A stretch of 64,000 bases of DNA from Rhodospirillales bacterium (GCA_019455065.1 JACFNC010000001.1:248001-312000); one strand, 5' to 3'. Shown: positions 26,095 to 36,032, counted from the stretch's first letter. The notes: generated from the sequence alone by a model not told the origin. Translations and numbers: made by a program.

Positions 26095-28863
26095 ATGCCT
26101 TTGAGTAATTCGTCCACGCCCGCGCCGTTCGACATCACCCCCGTCACGATCGAAGAGGAGATGAAGCGCTCCTACCTCGATTACGCGATGAGCGTGATCG
26201 TGTCCCGCGCGCTTCCCGATGTCCGCGACGGCCTGAAGCCGGTGCATCGCCGCATTCTCTTCTCGATGAAGGAGAATGGGTACGACTGGAACCGGCCATA
26301 CCGGAAATCGGCGCGCATCGTCGGCGACGTCATGGGCAAGTACCACCCGCATGGCGACACGGCGATCTACGACGCCATGGTACGCATGGCCCAATTCTTC
26401 TCGATGCGACTGCCGCTCATCGACGGGCAGGGCAATTTCGGGTCGATGGACGGCGATCCACCGGCGGCCATGCGGTACACGGAGGCCCGCCTGGCGCGTG
26501 CCGCGCACACGCTGCTCGAGGATATCGACAAGGATACGGTCGATTTTCAGGCCAATTACGACGACACTACCCAGGAGCCGGTGGTTCTTCCCGCCCGGTT
26601 TCCCAATCTCCTGGTCAACGGTGCCGGCGGCATTGCCGTCGGGATGGCGACGAACATCCCGCCGCACAATCTGGGCGAGGTCATCGACGCCTGCTGCGCC
26701 TATATCGACAGGCCCGAGGTAACGCCCGCGGAATTGATGACCCTGGTACCGGGACCGGATTTCCCGACCGGCGGCATCATTCTTGGTCGATCCGGGATCC
26801 GAGCCGCGTACCTTACCGGTCGTGGGTCGATCGTGATGCGGGGGCGCTGTCACATCGAGGAGATCCGCAAGGATCGCGAGGCCATCGTCGTCACCGAGGT
26901 TCCCTATCAGGTCAACAAGGCACGCATGATCGAGCAGATCGCCGAAATGGTGCGCGACAAGCGCATCGAGGGCGTGTCCGATCTGCGAGACGAGTCGGAC
27001 CGCGACGGCGTGCGCGTGGTGATCGAGGTCAAGCGCGATGCCGTCGCCGAGGTGGTGCTGGCCCAGCTCTATCGCTTTTCCGCCCTGCAAACATCGTTCG
27101 GCGTGAACACGCTCGCCCTCAACATGGGGCGGCCCGAGTTGATGGCGCTGAAGGACATCATCGCCGCCTTTGTCTCCTTCCGCGAGGAGGTCATCCGGCG
27201 GCGTACGGTGTACGAACTCGGGAAGGCCCGCGAACGCGCCCATGTCCTAGTCGGGCTGGCGGTCGCCGTCGCCAATCTCGATCCCGTCATCAAGCTCATC
27301 CGTGAGGCGCCCGATCCGGGGACGGCGCGCGAAAGGCTGATGGCGCGCGACTGGCCGGCGGGTGATGTCGAACCGTTGATCCGGCTGATCGACGAACCGG
27401 GCAGGGGCGTGGTCGACGGCAACTATCGGCTGTCGGAGGCCCAGGCGAAAGCCATCCTCGATTTGCGCCTCCACCGCCTCACCGGGCTCGAGCGCGAGAA
27501 GATCGGGCAGGAACTCCAAGAGATCGGCGAACAGATCGCGGGCTACTTGGCGATTCTGGGGTCGCGACAGCGGCTCTACGAGGTCCTGCGACAGGAACTG
27601 GTCGAAATGAAAGACCAGTTCGCCACCCCGCGCCGCACCACCATCGAGGAAGCCGAATTCGAGCATGACATCGAGGACCTGATCCAACGCGAGGACATGG
27701 TCGTCACGGTCACCAACACCGGCTATATCAAACGCGTGCCTTTGTCGGCCTATCGCGCGCAGCGACGCGGGGGAAAGGGCCGCTCGGGCATGACCATGCG
27801 CGAGGAGGACTTCGTCCGGCAGGTGTTCGTGGCCAACACACATACGCCGGTCCTCTTTTTCTCTTCGGCAGGCATCGCCTACAAGCTGAAGGTCTACAAG
27901 CTGCCGCTCGGCACGCCGCAGGCACGGGGCAAGGCGATGGTCAACCTGCTGCCGTTGGGCGAGGGGGAGACGATCTCGACGGTCATGCCGCTGCCCGAGG
28001 ACGAAACGACCTGGGGTGATCTGCACGTCATGTTCGCGACCGCCTCAGGGAACGTCAGGCGCAACCTGCTGTCGGACTTCGTCGACATCCGGACGAACGG
28101 CAAGATCGCCATGAAGCTCGATCCCGGGGATCGCCTGATCGCGGTGCAGACCTGCGGCGAGGACCAGGACGTGCTGCTGGCGGCGCGGCGCGGAAAGTGC
28201 ATCCGTTTCGAGGTTACCGACGTGCGAGTGTTCAAAGGCCGGGATTCGACCGGCGTTCGGGGTATACGCCTCGAAGACGGCGACGACGTCATTTCCATGT
28301 CGATCCTCAATCACGTCGAAGTCGACACGGAAACCCGGGATGCGTATTTGCGGCTTGCGAACGCAAGGCGGCGCGCCGCCGGCGAGGCGGTCGAGGGTGA
28401 CGAGGAGGGCGGTTCGGCCTCGATCGCTGTCGAGGAATTCGAGCGCCTGGCAGCCGCGGAACAATTCATCCTGACCGTGACTGCCAACGGATTCGGCAAG
28501 CGCACCTCCGCCTACGAGTACCGGGTGACCGGTCGTGGCGGGCAGGGGATCGCCAATATAGAAATGTCCGGCCGTAACGGCCATGTGGTGGCCTCGTTCC
28601 CGATCGCTGCCGAGGACCAGATCATGCTGGTCACCGACGGCGGGAAACTGATCCGCATGCCGGTTCACGATATCCGCATCGCCGGGCGCAAGACGCAAGG
28701 CGTCGTCTTGTTACGGACCGCCGAGGAAGAGCATGTCGTTTCCGCGGTCTGCCTCAGCGAAGTCACCACCAATGGCGACGACGCCGAAGACGAGGCTCCT
28801 GGCGGCGACGAACAGACTGCGGGTGGCGGTGATGCCGATGGGGAGGAAGACCAGGATGTCTGA
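26095..28863 (+). CDS. gyrA: DNA gyrase subunit A
   Basis: 922 residues. The N-terminal breakage-reunion domain has the catalytic Tyr128 in [12 protein letters not shown], and the quinolone-determining region [18 protein letters not shown], where Thr89 and Asp93 correspond to E. coli Ser83 and Asp87. The C-terminal domain carries the GyrA-box-like [14 protein letters not shown]. It includes an acidic insert around [15 protein letters not shown] between blades, and the tail is strongly acidic ([13 protein letters not shown]). It overlaps coaD by 8 nt. Confidence 0.97.
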   Translation: MPLSNSSTPAPFDITPVTIEEEMKRSYLDYAMSVIVSRALPDVRDGLKPVHRRILFSMKENGYDWNRPYRKSARIVGDVMGKYHPHGDTAIYDAMVRMAQFFSMRLPLIDGQGNFGSMDGDPPAAMRYTEARLARAAHTLLEDIDKDTVDFQANYDDTTQEPVVLPARFPNLLVNGAGGIAVGMATNIPPHNLGEVIDACCAYIDRPEVTPAELMTLVPGPDFPTGGIILGRSGIRAAYLTGRGSIVMRGRCHIEEIRKDREAIVVTEVPYQVNKARMIEQIAEMVRDKRIEGVSDLRDESDRDGVRVVIEVKRDAVAEVVLAQLYRFSALQTSFGVNTLALNMGRPELMALKDIIAAFVSFREEVIRRRTVYELGKARERAHVLVGLAVAVANLDPVIKLIREAPDPGTARERLMARDWPAGDVEPLIRLIDEPGRGVVDGNYRLSEAQAKAILDLRLHRLTGLEREKIGQELQEIGEQIAGYLAILGSRQRLYEVLRQELVEMKDQFATPRRTTIEEAEFEHDIEDLIQREDMVVTVTNTGYIKRVPLSAYRAQRRGGKGRSGMTMREEDFVRQVFVANTHTPVLFFSSAGIAYKLKVYKLPLGTPQARGKAMVNLLPLGEGETISTVMPLPEDETTWGDLHVMFATASGNVRRNLLSDFVDIRTNGKIAMKLDPGDRLIAVQTCGEDQDVLLAARRGKCIRFEVTDVRVFKGRDSTGVRGIRLEDGDDVISMSILNHVEVDTETRDAYLRLANARRRAAGEAVEGDEEGGSASIAVEEFERLAAAEQFILTVTANGFGKRTSAYEYRVTGRGGQGIANIEMSGRNGHVVASFPIAAEDQIMLVTDGGKLIRMPVHDIRIAGRKTQGVVLLRTAEEEHVVSAVCLSEVTTNGDDAEDEAPGGDEQTAGGGDADGEEDQDV

Positions 28864-29374
28864 ACGGATAGGGATCTACCCCGGCACCTTCGACCCGATC
28901 ACGAACGGCCATCAGGACATCATTCAGCGGGCCACCCGACTCGTCGACCGGCTGATCATCGGGGTGGCCGTCAACGCCGGGAAGGGGCCCTTGTTCACTT
29001 TGGAGGAACGGGTCGCCCTGGTGAAAGCGGAAGTGGCGGCCATGAAGGTGAACAACGCCACTCTCGTAGAGGTGGAGCCCTTCGACAACTTGCTGATGCA
29101 TTTCGCCACCTCGCACGGCGCCCGCGTCATCATCCGCGGCCTGCGGGCTGTTTCGGACTTCGAATACGAGTTCCAGATGGCGGGCATGAACGCCCGCCTC
29201 AACCCCGACGTCGAGACGGTCTTTCTCATGGCTTCCGAGCGCTGCCAGTTCATCTCGTCGCGGTTCGTAAAGGAGATCGGTCGGCTGGGCGGCAACGTCT
29301 CGTCCTTCGTCTCGCCGCGCGTCATGTCGTGGCTCGAGAAGAAGCTCGAGGAAGAGAAGGCGTCGGGAGAGTAA
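28856..29374 (+). CDS. coaD: Phosphopantetheine adenylyltransferase CoaD
   Basis: 172 residues. The nucleotidyltransferase motif [10 protein letters not shown] (T/HIGH) is at the N-terminus and the ISSRFVKEI motif near the C-terminus. It makes dephospho-CoA from phosphopantetheine and ATP. The ATG at 28856 lies inside the end of gyrA (8-nt overlap) behind GGGGAGGAAG, so it is probably translated from the gyrA transcript. Followed 22 nt later by two cyclophilin genes. Confidence 0.96.
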   Translation: MSERIGIYPGTFDPITNGHQDIIQRATRLVDRLIIGVAVNAGKGPLFTLEERVALVKAEVAAMKVNNATLVEVEPFDNLLMHFATSHGARVIIRGLRAVSDFEYEFQMAGMNARLNPDVETVFLMASERCQFISSRFVKEIGRLGGNVSSFVSPRVMSWLEKKLEEEKASGE

Positions 29375-29396
29375 CGCTCAGCCAGGAGGATAGGAC

Positions 29397-29930
29397 ATGC
29401 TTAAGGACGGACGGGTCCTGAGCCCCGCGGCGGAAGCCGGATCGGGCGCGGCGGATCGCGAGAACACCCTTTATCTGGACCTCAAGGATGGACGCGTGGT
29501 GATCGGTTTGCGTCCGGACATCGCTCCCAATCACGTGGCCCGGATCAAGGAGCTGGCGCGGCAGGGCTTCTACGACGGGCTTGCTTTTCACCGGGTGATC
29601 GACGGTTTCATGGCCCAGACGGGCGATCCAATGGGTAACGGAACCGGCGGATCGGGCAAGAACCTGAATGCCGAGTTCTCGCGCGAACGCCACGTGCGCG
29701 GCACCACCTCGATGGCGCGGGCCCAGAGCCCGAACAGCGCCGACAGCCAGTTTTTCATCATGTTCGACGACGCCCCCCATCTCGACGGCCAATACACGGT
29801 GTGGGGAAAGGTGCTCTCGGGCATGGAGCATGTCGACAACATCAAGCGCGGCGACATGCGGCGCAACGGCACCGTCACCGACCCCGACCGCATCGTTCGC
29901 ATGAGCGTCGCCGCCGACGTCGAGGAGTGA
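29397..29930 (+). CDS. Cytoplasmic cyclophilin-type peptidyl-prolyl isomerase
   Basis: 177 residues. Cyclophilin core with GFYDGLAFHRVIDGFMAQTG, SMARAQSPNSADSQFFIMF and YTVWGKVLSGMEHVDNI; the catalytic Arg is in FHRVI. No signal peptide is evident: the first ~23 residues are polar. The ribosome site is AGGAGG. It is followed 4 nt later by a second cyclophilin that carries an export signal, so the pair appears to be a tandem duplication with one copy per compartment. Confidence 0.93.
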   Translation: MLKDGRVLSPAAEAGSGAADRENTLYLDLKDGRVVIGLRPDIAPNHVARIKELARQGFYDGLAFHRVIDGFMAQTGDPMGNGTGGSGKNLNAEFSRERHVRGTTSMARAQSPNSADSQFFIMFDDAPHLDGQYTVWGKVLSGMEHVDNIKRGDMRRNGTVTDPDRIVRMSVAADVEE

Positions 29931-29934
29931 AGTG

Positions 29935-30492
29935 ATGGCTGCATTGCGCAATCTTTTCGTCGCCGTGGCCGGGTTGTTCCTCGTCGCCGCCGCGCCCGGG
30001 CAGGCCGCCGACCCGGAAAACACCCTGCTCATGGATCTCAAGAGCGGGCAGGTGGTGATCGAGATGCGTCCCGACCTGGCGCCCAAGCATGTGGCGCGAA
30101 TCAAGGAACTCACCCGCAAGGGATTCTACGACGGTGTGGTATTTCACCGCGTCATCGCCGGCTTCATGGCCCAGGGGGGCGATCCGACCGGAACCGGCAC
30201 CGGCGGCTCCGGGGTGAAGCTGCCGGCCGAGTTCAGTGCCGAGCCGCATGTGCGCGGCGTATTGTCGATGGCGCGGACCGCCGATCCCAACAGTGGCGAC
30301 AGCCAGTTCTTCATCATGCTAGGGGCCGCGCCCTATCTGGACCGGCAATACACGGTGTGGGGCAAGGTGGTCTCGGGAATGGAGCATGTCGATCAAATCA
30401 AGAAGGGCAATCAGGCCCTCAACGGCATGGTGAAGGAACCCGACAAGATCGTGCGCATGCGGGTAGCGGCGGACGTGCCGGCCGGCAAATAA
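29935..30492 (+). CDS. Exported (periplasmic) cyclophilin-type peptidyl-prolyl isomerase
   Basis: 185 residues. Signal peptide MAALRNLFVAVAGLFLVAAA ends at PGQAAD. The cyclophilin core parallels the upstream paralogue: GFYDGVVFHRVIAGFMAQGG, SMARTADPNSGDSQFFIML, YTVWGKVVSGMEHVDQI. The ATG at 29935 is preferred to the GTG at 29932 because GAGGAG sits 7-8 nt upstream. It probably assists folding of exported proteins. A hairpin follows its stop. Confidence 0.93.
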   Translation: MAALRNLFVAVAGLFLVAAAPGQAADPENTLLMDLKSGQVVIEMRPDLAPKHVARIKELTRKGFYDGVVFHRVIAGFMAQGGDPTGTGTGGSGVKLPAEFSAEPHVRGVLSMARTADPNSGDSQFFIMLGAAPYLDRQYTVWGKVVSGMEHVDQIKKGNQALNGMVKEPDKIVRMRVAADVPAGK

Positions 30493-30506
30493 TGGTTTGA
30501 TTCTCC

Positions 30507-30534
30507 GGGGCCGCCTTTCTATGGTGGCGGCCCC
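30507..30534 (+). terminator. Hairpin between cyclophilin gene and tRNA-Lys
   Basis: GGGGCCGCC (30507-30515) pairs perfectly with GGCGGCCCC (30526-30534) around a 10-nt loop, 15 nt after the cyclophilin stop and 8 nt before the tRNA. No U-tract follows, so it may be a Rho-assisted terminator or a processing structure. Confidence 0.5.
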
Positions 30535-30541
30535 ATCGAGA

Positions 30542-30617
30542 GAGCGCGTAGCTCAGCCGGTAGAGCAACTGACTTTTAATCAGTAGGTCCTGGGTTCGAG
30601 TCCCAGCGCGCTCACCA
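30542..30617 (+). tRNA. tRNA-Lys (anticodon UUU)
   Basis: 76 nt including encoded CCA (30615-30617). Acceptor GAGCGCG pairs with CGCGCTC, discriminator A. The anticodon arm is ACTGA-CTTTTAA-TCAGT with TTT at 30575-30577. D-loop GCTCAGCCGGTAGAGC and T-arm CTGGGTTCGAGTCCCAG are canonical. Confidence 0.98.
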
Positions 30618-30654
30618 CTCTCAGTTTTGTCCAGTCCGCCGGAGAACCGCCGGC

Positions 30655-30672
30655 GAAACGTTCGCGTTTCTT
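30655..30672 (+). terminator. Possible terminator after tRNA-Lys
   Basis: GAAACG (30655-30660), TTCG tetraloop, CGTTTC (30665-30670), then TT. A small stable hairpin 38 nt downstream of the tRNA. The T-run is short, so this is tentative. Confidence 0.4.
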
Positions 30673-30751
30673 GATAGCGGTCTTACCGGCGGAGCGGTCC
30701 CCGGACGAGATGCCTCCGGGCCTTGCGGGAAAGCCGCCGCCCTGAGAACGC

Positions 30752-31150
30752 TCAATGCCCGGTCTGGCGGTGCAGGCGGCTGTCGGCTCCTTTGAAATGG
30801 TCTCCGAACCAGTCCCGCAGACAGTCGGCGAGGCTGGTGCGGTAATCGAACTCGCGGTCCGCATGAACCTTGTCCATGATCGCCCGAATGTCGTCGAGCA
30901 GGGCCTCGTGCTCCGCCTTGTGGCTGTCATACTGCGGGTAGTCCAGGTCCCGCATGACCTTTTCCTCCAGTGCGAAATGCGCGGATATGTTGGCGTGAAT
31001 ATCCCCGAGCGTGTCCTCGACCGGCCCCTTGTCAGGATCGCGCATGGCGCGGGTGTGCAAGTCGTTGATGAGACCGATAAGGTTCCTGTGCTCGTAATCG
31101 ATGGATGGAATTCCTGTCGCGAATTCGTCTCGCCATTCGAGCAAGGCCAT
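30752..31150 (-). CDS. Bacteriohemerythrin
   Basis: 132 residues, a single-domain hemerythrin with the full di-iron ligand set: His21 (DYEH), His58 and Glu62 (HFALEE), His77 and His81 (HKAEH), His118 and Asp123 (HFKGAD). It binds O2 reversibly and in bacteria serves in O2 sensing, storage or delivery. A good AAGGAG site precedes the ATG. It lies 33 nt downstream of the membrane sensor kinase gene on the same strand, so the two are probably co-transcribed. No terminal targeting signal is seen. Confidence 0.93.
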   Translation of the reverse strand: MALLEWRDEFATGIPSIDYEHRNLIGLINDLHTRAMRDPDKGPVEDTLGDIHANISAHFALEEKVMRDLDYPQYDSHKAEHEALLDDIRAIMDKVHADREFDYRTSLADCLRDWFGDHFKGADSRLHRQTGH

Positions 31151-31183
31151 GCGCAGTCTCCTTTTAATTAGTACAAGGTGATA

Positions 31184-33187
31184 TTAACGGTCGAACACCT
31201 CGGTGGCAATCCCCGGGGACATGTGCCCGCCCGCGATCGGTCGCCAGGCGAAGACCGGCACCTCGATGCAGAATACCGAGCCTCTGCCCTCCTGGGAGCG
31301 CACCGAGACGGGATGGTTGAGCAGGTCCGCCAACCGGATCACGATGGACAAGCCAAGACCCAGGCCACGACTGCGGTCTCGCTCCAGGTTCCCGATCTGG
31401 AAGAAGTCCTCGAAAATGAAATCGAGCTTGTCTTTGGGAATGCCGCAGCCCGTGTCCCAGACCTCGATCCGCAGGCTGCCCTGAAGGCGGCGGCAGCCAA
31501 TGAGAATGCCGCCGCGTTCCGTATAGCGCAGGGCATTGGTGGCGAGGTTGCGGATCATGCGGGTCAGCAGGACCGGATCGCTGCGCACGATGGCCCTGCA
31601 ATCCACCCACCTGAGGCTCAGGCCTTTCTCGGCGGCCTGGGGTTCGACCTCGCGGGCCACCCGCCCGATGATTTCGGACACCTTGACGTTGGCGAGATTG
31701 GGTTCGACCTTGCCGGCCTCCAGCGTGGAGATGTCGAGGAGGGCGTTGAGCAGGCTTTCGCCCGCGTCCATGGCCTCGGCCATCCGCGTGGCCACCTCGG
31801 TCTGCTGGGGCGAGGTAAGACGGCTGGAAAGCAAGTGGTGGAAAAGGCGCATGGCCTGGAACGGCTGGCGAAGGTCATGGCTGGCGGCGGCGAGGAAGCG
31901 TGACTTCGATTGGTTCGCCTGTTCGGCGCGGATACGCGCCCGCGTCAGTTCGGAGACGTCGATGGCGGTTCCGATGATGCCGACGATATTGCCGGTCCGG
32001 CTGCGCAATGGCTCGATGGTCAGATCGAAGATCGAGCGCTCCTTCACCTCGAGCTGCACTTCCCGCCTTATGCCGTTGCCGGTTGCCAGGACCTGCTTCT
32101 TTATGCGGGCCAGCAGCCGGGCGTCCGTCGATGAGAAGACCTCAGCGTCGGTCATGCCGATGATGCCGTCGGGTACGGCCATGACCCGGCTGTTGTAGGC
32201 CCAGGAATAACGCAGCGAAGCGTCCTGGCTGAACACCGCGATTGGAGCTGGCCGGATCGCCATGCGGAAGCGCTCCTCGCTCTGCTCGTACATGTTGCGG
32301 GCTGCCTGGAGGTTCCGGAACAGGCTGTGATAGGGGTCGGTGAGGGCGCCTCTGATGACAACAAGGTAGGTCAGATAGAAGGCTGTTATCTTCAAGACGT
32401 GGCCGGCGGCGTTGGCGCCGTCGAACACGTTGCCATAGGCCGTAAACGCAAGTTCGGACAATATCTTGGTCGCCAGCATTGCGAATAGCAGAATGCGTTC
32501 GCGAGTCCCGAAGGCGTGCCGGTTGAGCGTTAGGACGATCGCCGCCACCAGCAGCACGGCGATGACCACGAACTCGCTTGCGATCTTGAACGGGGTCAGG
32601 CCGCGCCCCTCGATGTAGCAATCGGGGAACACGTCGTAGACCAGGATCGAGGCGATGGCCGCCAGGGAAAGCGGGGCGAGCAGCAGATGGATGCTGCCGT
32701 CGGGTGCCGGGCGGTCGATGTAGCGGAACGCCCATGCCAGTCCGCCGGCCTCCAGATAGCGTGCAACGATCCATAACTGGGTCGCGGTATTCGCGCCGGC
32801 ATCGGGCAGGATGTGCATTCCCTGGTACGCCAGAGCGTGCAGGAGATCGATGATCCCTACGTACAGATAAATCGAGCCGATCCAGACGAGAAAGCCGTTG
32901 TTGCTGAACCGTCTGGTGTTCCAGGCAATGAAAAAAATACCGAAGGCGACCGAGACGCTGAACAACTCGGCCGCGGTATGAAACAGGATGTAGTTGTCCT
33001 TCACCAGCCACAGCACCAACCCCGTCGTCGCAGCGGCTATGGCGTAAGGTATCGTTGTCCTGACTTGGTCAGCGAAAGCCGAAGTCTGGCCACCCATCAC
33101 AATGTTCATCGGTGCGGGGATGATCGTCTTATCCCTAGCACACTCGCCCCCCTCGATACAGACATAAGAGGGAGGAAACCCGTTCAT
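31184..33187 (-). CDS. MASE3-PAS-histidine kinase, orphan membrane sensor
   Basis: About 667 residues. The N-terminal ~230 residues form roughly seven hydrophobic helices of the MASE3 type (VWIGSIYLYVGIIDLLHALAY). A PAS domain follows (FRMAIRPAPIAVFSQDASLR), then HisKA with phospho-acceptor His in AAASHDLRQPFQAMRLF, N box NLATNALRYTE, G1 DTGCGIPKD and G2 SRGLGLGLSIV. There is no receiver domain and no regulator gene beside it. The start is uncertain: ATG at 33187 has GGGAG too close, while ATG at 33109 begins just before the helices. Co-transcription with a hemerythrin suggests an oxygen-related signal (inference). Confidence 0.88.
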   Translation of the reverse strand: MNGFPPSYVCIEGGECARDKTIIPAPMNIVMGGQTSAFADQVRTTIPYAIAAATTGLVLWLVKDNYILFHTAAELFSVSVAFGIFFIAWNTRRFSNNGFLVWIGSIYLYVGIIDLLHALAYQGMHILPDAGANTATQLWIVARYLEAGGLAWAFRYIDRPAPDGSIHLLLAPLSLAAIASILVYDVFPDCYIEGRGLTPFKIASEFVVIAVLLVAAIVLTLNRHAFGTRERILLFAMLATKILSELAFTAYGNVFDGANAAGHVLKITAFYLTYLVVIRGALTDPYHSLFRNLQAARNMYEQSEERFRMAIRPAPIAVFSQDASLRYSWAYNSRVMAVPDGIIGMTDAEVFSSTDARLLARIKKQVLATGNGIRREVQLEVKERSIFDLTIEPLRSRTGNIVGIIGTAIDVSELTRARIRAEQANQSKSRFLAAASHDLRQPFQAMRLFHHLLSSRLTSPQQTEVATRMAEAMDAGESLLNALLDISTLEAGKVEPNLANVKVSEIIGRVAREVEPQAAEKGLSLRWVDCRAIVRSDPVLLTRMIRNLATNALRYTERGGILIGCRRLQGSLRIEVWDTGCGIPKDKLDFIFEDFFQIGNLERDRSRGLGLGLSIVIRLADLLNHPVSVRSQEGRGSVFCIEVPVFAWRPIAGGHMSPGIATEVFDR

Positions 33188-33252
33188 ACTCCCTTTGTGG
33201 TAATCAGCACGGCGGATGGTTGGTTCCGATAGGAATATTTTGGACCGCCCTA

Positions 33253-34464
33253 CTACCTTCGGCAGGTTGCCTCGATCAAGCGTTCGATGAACCTTTCGCA
33301 CTGGGCCACTTGGTCAAGGGCGATGAACTCGTTCGGCTTGTGCGCCTGCTCAATGCTTCCGGGGCCGCACACGACCGTGGGAACCCCTGCCTCCTGGAAC
33401 AGGCCCGCTTCGGTGCCGAAGCTCACGCGACCGCTCGCATTTGCTCCGGTCAGGGCCGTCACGAAGCGCACCGCCTCGTCGTCGTGCCGCATGGCCAGCC
33501 CCGGGGTGGTGTTGACCTCTTCCCAGGTGAAACCCGTCTCGAGATCGACGGCATGCATTTCCGGCACCAGGACGCGCTCGACATGAGCCCGCGCCTCGTC
33601 GAGCAGCGCATCCGGATCGTCCCCGGGCAGGTTGCGAATCTCGAATTCGAACCAGCACTCGCGCGGCACGATGTTGAGCGCCGTGCCGCCATGAATCACG
33701 CCGGTGTGGATCGTGGTGAACGGGGGATCGAACTCGTCATCATGCGGACCGAAGTCGCGCAGACGGCGGGCCATCGCCTTCAGATGGGCGACGGCTTCGG
33801 CGGCCGCCTCGACGGCATTGACGCCGCGATGGGCAAGGGCCGAATGGCACTCCAACCCACGCACGCGGCACCGCATGCTCTTCTTGCCCTTGTGCCCGAT
33901 GATGACGCGCATCTCGGTGGGTTCACCGACCACGCAGAGGCGAGGCGCCACCGGCAGGTTCGCCTGAAGGTCGGCGATCAGGCGCCGGACGCCTATGCAA
34001 CCCACCTCCTCGTCGTAGGAGAAGGCGAGATGCAGGGGGGCGGACGGCTGGCGGCTCAGAAAGTCAGGCACCATCGCAAGGCAGACGGCGATGAAGCTCT
34101 TCATGTCGGCGGTGCCGCGTCCGAACAGACGGTCCCCGCGCTGGGTCGCCGAGAACGGCTCGCTGTCCCACGGCTGGCCTTCGACCGGGACGACGTCGGT
34201 GTGGCCGGAGAGGACGATGCCTGGGCGGCCCGCCGGTCCCAGCGTGGCGAACAGGTTGGCCTTGCGCCGTTCGTCGTCGAACGTCAGGCGGGACTCGACC
34301 CCCAGCCCCGCGAGGTAGTCGCGGATGAAGCCGATCAATTCCAGGTTGGACAGATAGCTGGTTGAATCGAATCCCACCAGCCGACCGATCATGGCCAGGG
34401 TGTCTGCACGTGGGTTTGAGGCACTAGCCGCGGTCAAGACGAGGTCATCTGTCGTTCTGCGCAA
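33253..34464 (-). CDS. argE: Acetylornithine deacetylase (ArgE, M20 family)
   Basis: Up to 403 residues. The M20 metallopeptidase pattern is complete: metal ligand His in SGHTDVVPVEGQPW, bridging Asp in GRGTADMKSF, Glu pair in YDEEVGCIGVR, and the ArgE-type ending GPGSIEQAHKPNEFI. It hydrolyses N-acetylornithine to ornithine and acetate in arginine synthesis. The start is uncertain: the longest frame begins at a TTG (34464), with an ATG at 34392 that starts MIGRLVGFDSTSYLSNL and suits the family well. It stands apart from its neighbours. Confidence 0.9.
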   Translation of the reverse strand: MRRTTDDLVLTAASASNPRADTLAMIGRLVGFDSTSYLSNLELIGFIRDYLAGLGVESRLTFDDERRKANLFATLGPAGRPGIVLSGHTDVVPVEGQPWDSEPFSATQRGDRLFGRGTADMKSFIAVCLAMVPDFLSRQPSAPLHLAFSYDEEVGCIGVRRLIADLQANLPVAPRLCVVGEPTEMRVIIGHKGKKSMRCRVRGLECHSALAHRGVNAVEAAAEAVAHLKAMARRLRDFGPHDDEFDPPFTTIHTGVIHGGTALNIVPRECWFEFEIRNLPGDDPDALLDEARAHVERVLVPEMHAVDLETGFTWEEVNTTPGLAMRHDDEAVRFVTALTGANASGRVSFGTEAGLFQEAGVPTVVCGPGSIEQAHKPNEFIALDQVAQCERFIERLIEATCRR

Positions 34465-34581
34465 CCTATAGCATCGCTCCTTCGCGGAGGCAAAAGCAAC
34501 GGTGCGCCGAACGACCGCGGAAGACAGGCCGGTCGGAAACTGGCCCCGGGAACCCCGGGGCCAGTTCAGGACGCCATGAAC

Positions 34582-34782
34582 CTAGCGGCAACCGCCCTCG
34601 GGGACTCCCGCCTTCTTGAGCATGAAGGAGAGGGGGCAGAAGTTGGTAAAGCCGCTCTGGGCAAGGTTGACGCCGACGAAGGCGGTGAGCCACAACCACC
34701 TCGGATCGACGTAGTGAGCGAGCGCGAGGCTGGCCAGAATCACGATTCCGGCGAACAAATGGACGATGCGGTCTACGGTCAT
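34582..34782 (-). CDS. Small two-helix membrane protein, DUF2892 type
   Basis: 66 residues with two hydrophobic stretches (VHLFAGIVILASLALAHYV and WLTAFVGVNLAQSGFTNFCP) and the DUF2892 ending CPLSFMLKKAGV. The CPL-type motif is typical of YgaP-tail-like membrane proteins linked with sulphur or rhodanese chemistry, but that link is not shown here. It begins 8 nt after the FadL-type porin gene on the same strand, so the two are likely one transcript. Confidence 0.75.
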   Translation of the reverse strand: MTVDRIVHLFAGIVILASLALAHYVDPRWLWLTAFVGVNLAQSGFTNFCPLSFMLKKAGVPEGGCR

Positions 34783-34790
34783 GGTTCCCC

Positions 34791-35999
34791 CTAGAAGCGA
34801 TAAGTGACCTGAAGGGTCAGGATGTTCTGCTCGAGTTCGATGGTGTTGAACGGAGCAACGTTACTGGTGACCTTGTTATGGAAGGCGTGGGCGTAGGATA
34901 CCGATGTGGCGATTCTGTCGGTCCACCAGCGGGTGACGCCGACGGTGGCATGCAGTTCGGTCACCGCGAGCGAGCCGATGTTGTTGTTCACGTCCTCGGG
35001 ACCGATCGGCGATTCGCCGTAGTTGAGGCCGACACGAAGCTGCGTGCGGTCGTTGAGGTCGTATTGGGCGCCGATCGCATACACCCACTGGTCTTCCCAG
35101 CCGAAGTTGAACGCGGCCGGGACGCTCGGCGGCAAGCCGCCGGTGCGAGTGACCGGTATGCTGTTCATCACGTCGCTGAATCCGATGTGCTTGACGTCGG
35201 CTTCGATCAGCAGGCTCTTGATGGGGCGAACCGCAATGCCGAAGGAAATCTGCTGCGGAGCGTCCATTTGCAGTTCGGCGGTGCCGCCGGTCCAGGTTTG
35301 AAAGCCGAGCGGCGCGGGGAAGGTGGCATTGCCGCCGGCGATGTTCCACTTGAAGTCGCTCATCTTTTGCCGGCTGATCCACGACGCGCCGAGCTGCACC
35401 ATGTCGTTCAGCTTGTAGATGGCGCCCAGCGTGGCGCCGTAGCCGTAAACCTGGTTCTGGGGCAGGCTGAAGCCGGCGTTGTAGATGGCGAGGCTTTGGT
35501 AGTCGATGTTGATGGCGCCGCCGATGGAGAGCTTGTCGGTGACCCGGTAGGCAAGTCCGGGCGCGACTTTGAAGAACTGCTTCGTGGTGACGAAGCTTTG
35601 ATTGCCGGGCGCGGCCGCGACATCGGGGAAGTCGACCCCCATGCCGGACAAGCCTCCCATTCCGAGCCCGATGAAGGCGCGGTCGTTCACGTTGAAGGCG
35701 ACGGCGCCGGAGGGCATCATGTAAAAGTTGGAATCGCTCTCGAACCCGTTGACCTTGCGCGGCGGGTTCAGCAGGCCGATGCCGGTGTCGAAGCGCACCT
35801 CCTTGATGCCCAGGGTGGCTATGCCGGCGGGGTTTGTTAGGATGGTGCCGGCATCCTGTGGCGCGGCGACCGCGGCGCCGCCCATGCCCCACTGGGTCGC
35901 GCTGACGCCGATCATCTGATCGCCATTGGTGGCCTGGGCGGCGCCCGCGAACGCGAATGTGGCGACCGCGAGGGTCGCCGGACCGAGTTTCCGTTTCAT
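34791..35999 (-). CDS. FadL/TodX-type outer membrane transport protein
   Basis: 402 residues. Signal peptide ends at AGAAQATNG; the mature N-terminus NGDQMIGVSATQWGMGGAAVA with DAGTILTNPAGIATLG is the FadL hatch motif with NPA. Amphipathic beta strands follow, and the protein ends in Phe (LTLQVTYRF) for barrel assembly. It probably carries hydrophobic compounds such as long-chain fatty acids or aromatics across the outer membrane. Upstream on the same strand is a cytochrome c'-like gene, 33 nt away. Confidence 0.9.
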   Translation of the reverse strand: MKRKLGPATLAVATFAFAGAAQATNGDQMIGVSATQWGMGGAAVAAPQDAGTILTNPAGIATLGIKEVRFDTGIGLLNPPRKVNGFESDSNFYMMPSGAVAFNVNDRAFIGLGMGGLSGMGVDFPDVAAAPGNQSFVTTKQFFKVAPGLAYRVTDKLSIGGAINIDYQSLAIYNAGFSLPQNQVYGYGATLGAIYKLNDMVQLGASWISRQKMSDFKWNIAGGNATFPAPLGFQTWTGGTAELQMDAPQQISFGIAVRPIKSLLIEADVKHIGFSDVMNSIPVTRTGGLPPSVPAAFNFGWEDQWVYAIGAQYDLNDRTQLRVGLNYGESPIGPEDVNNNIGSLAVTELHATVGVTRWWTDRIATSVSYAHAFHNKVTSNVAPFNTIELEQNILTLQVTYRF

Positions 36000-36032
36000 C
36001 TTCGTTTCCCCCTGAATTATTCGCTTTTGGCG

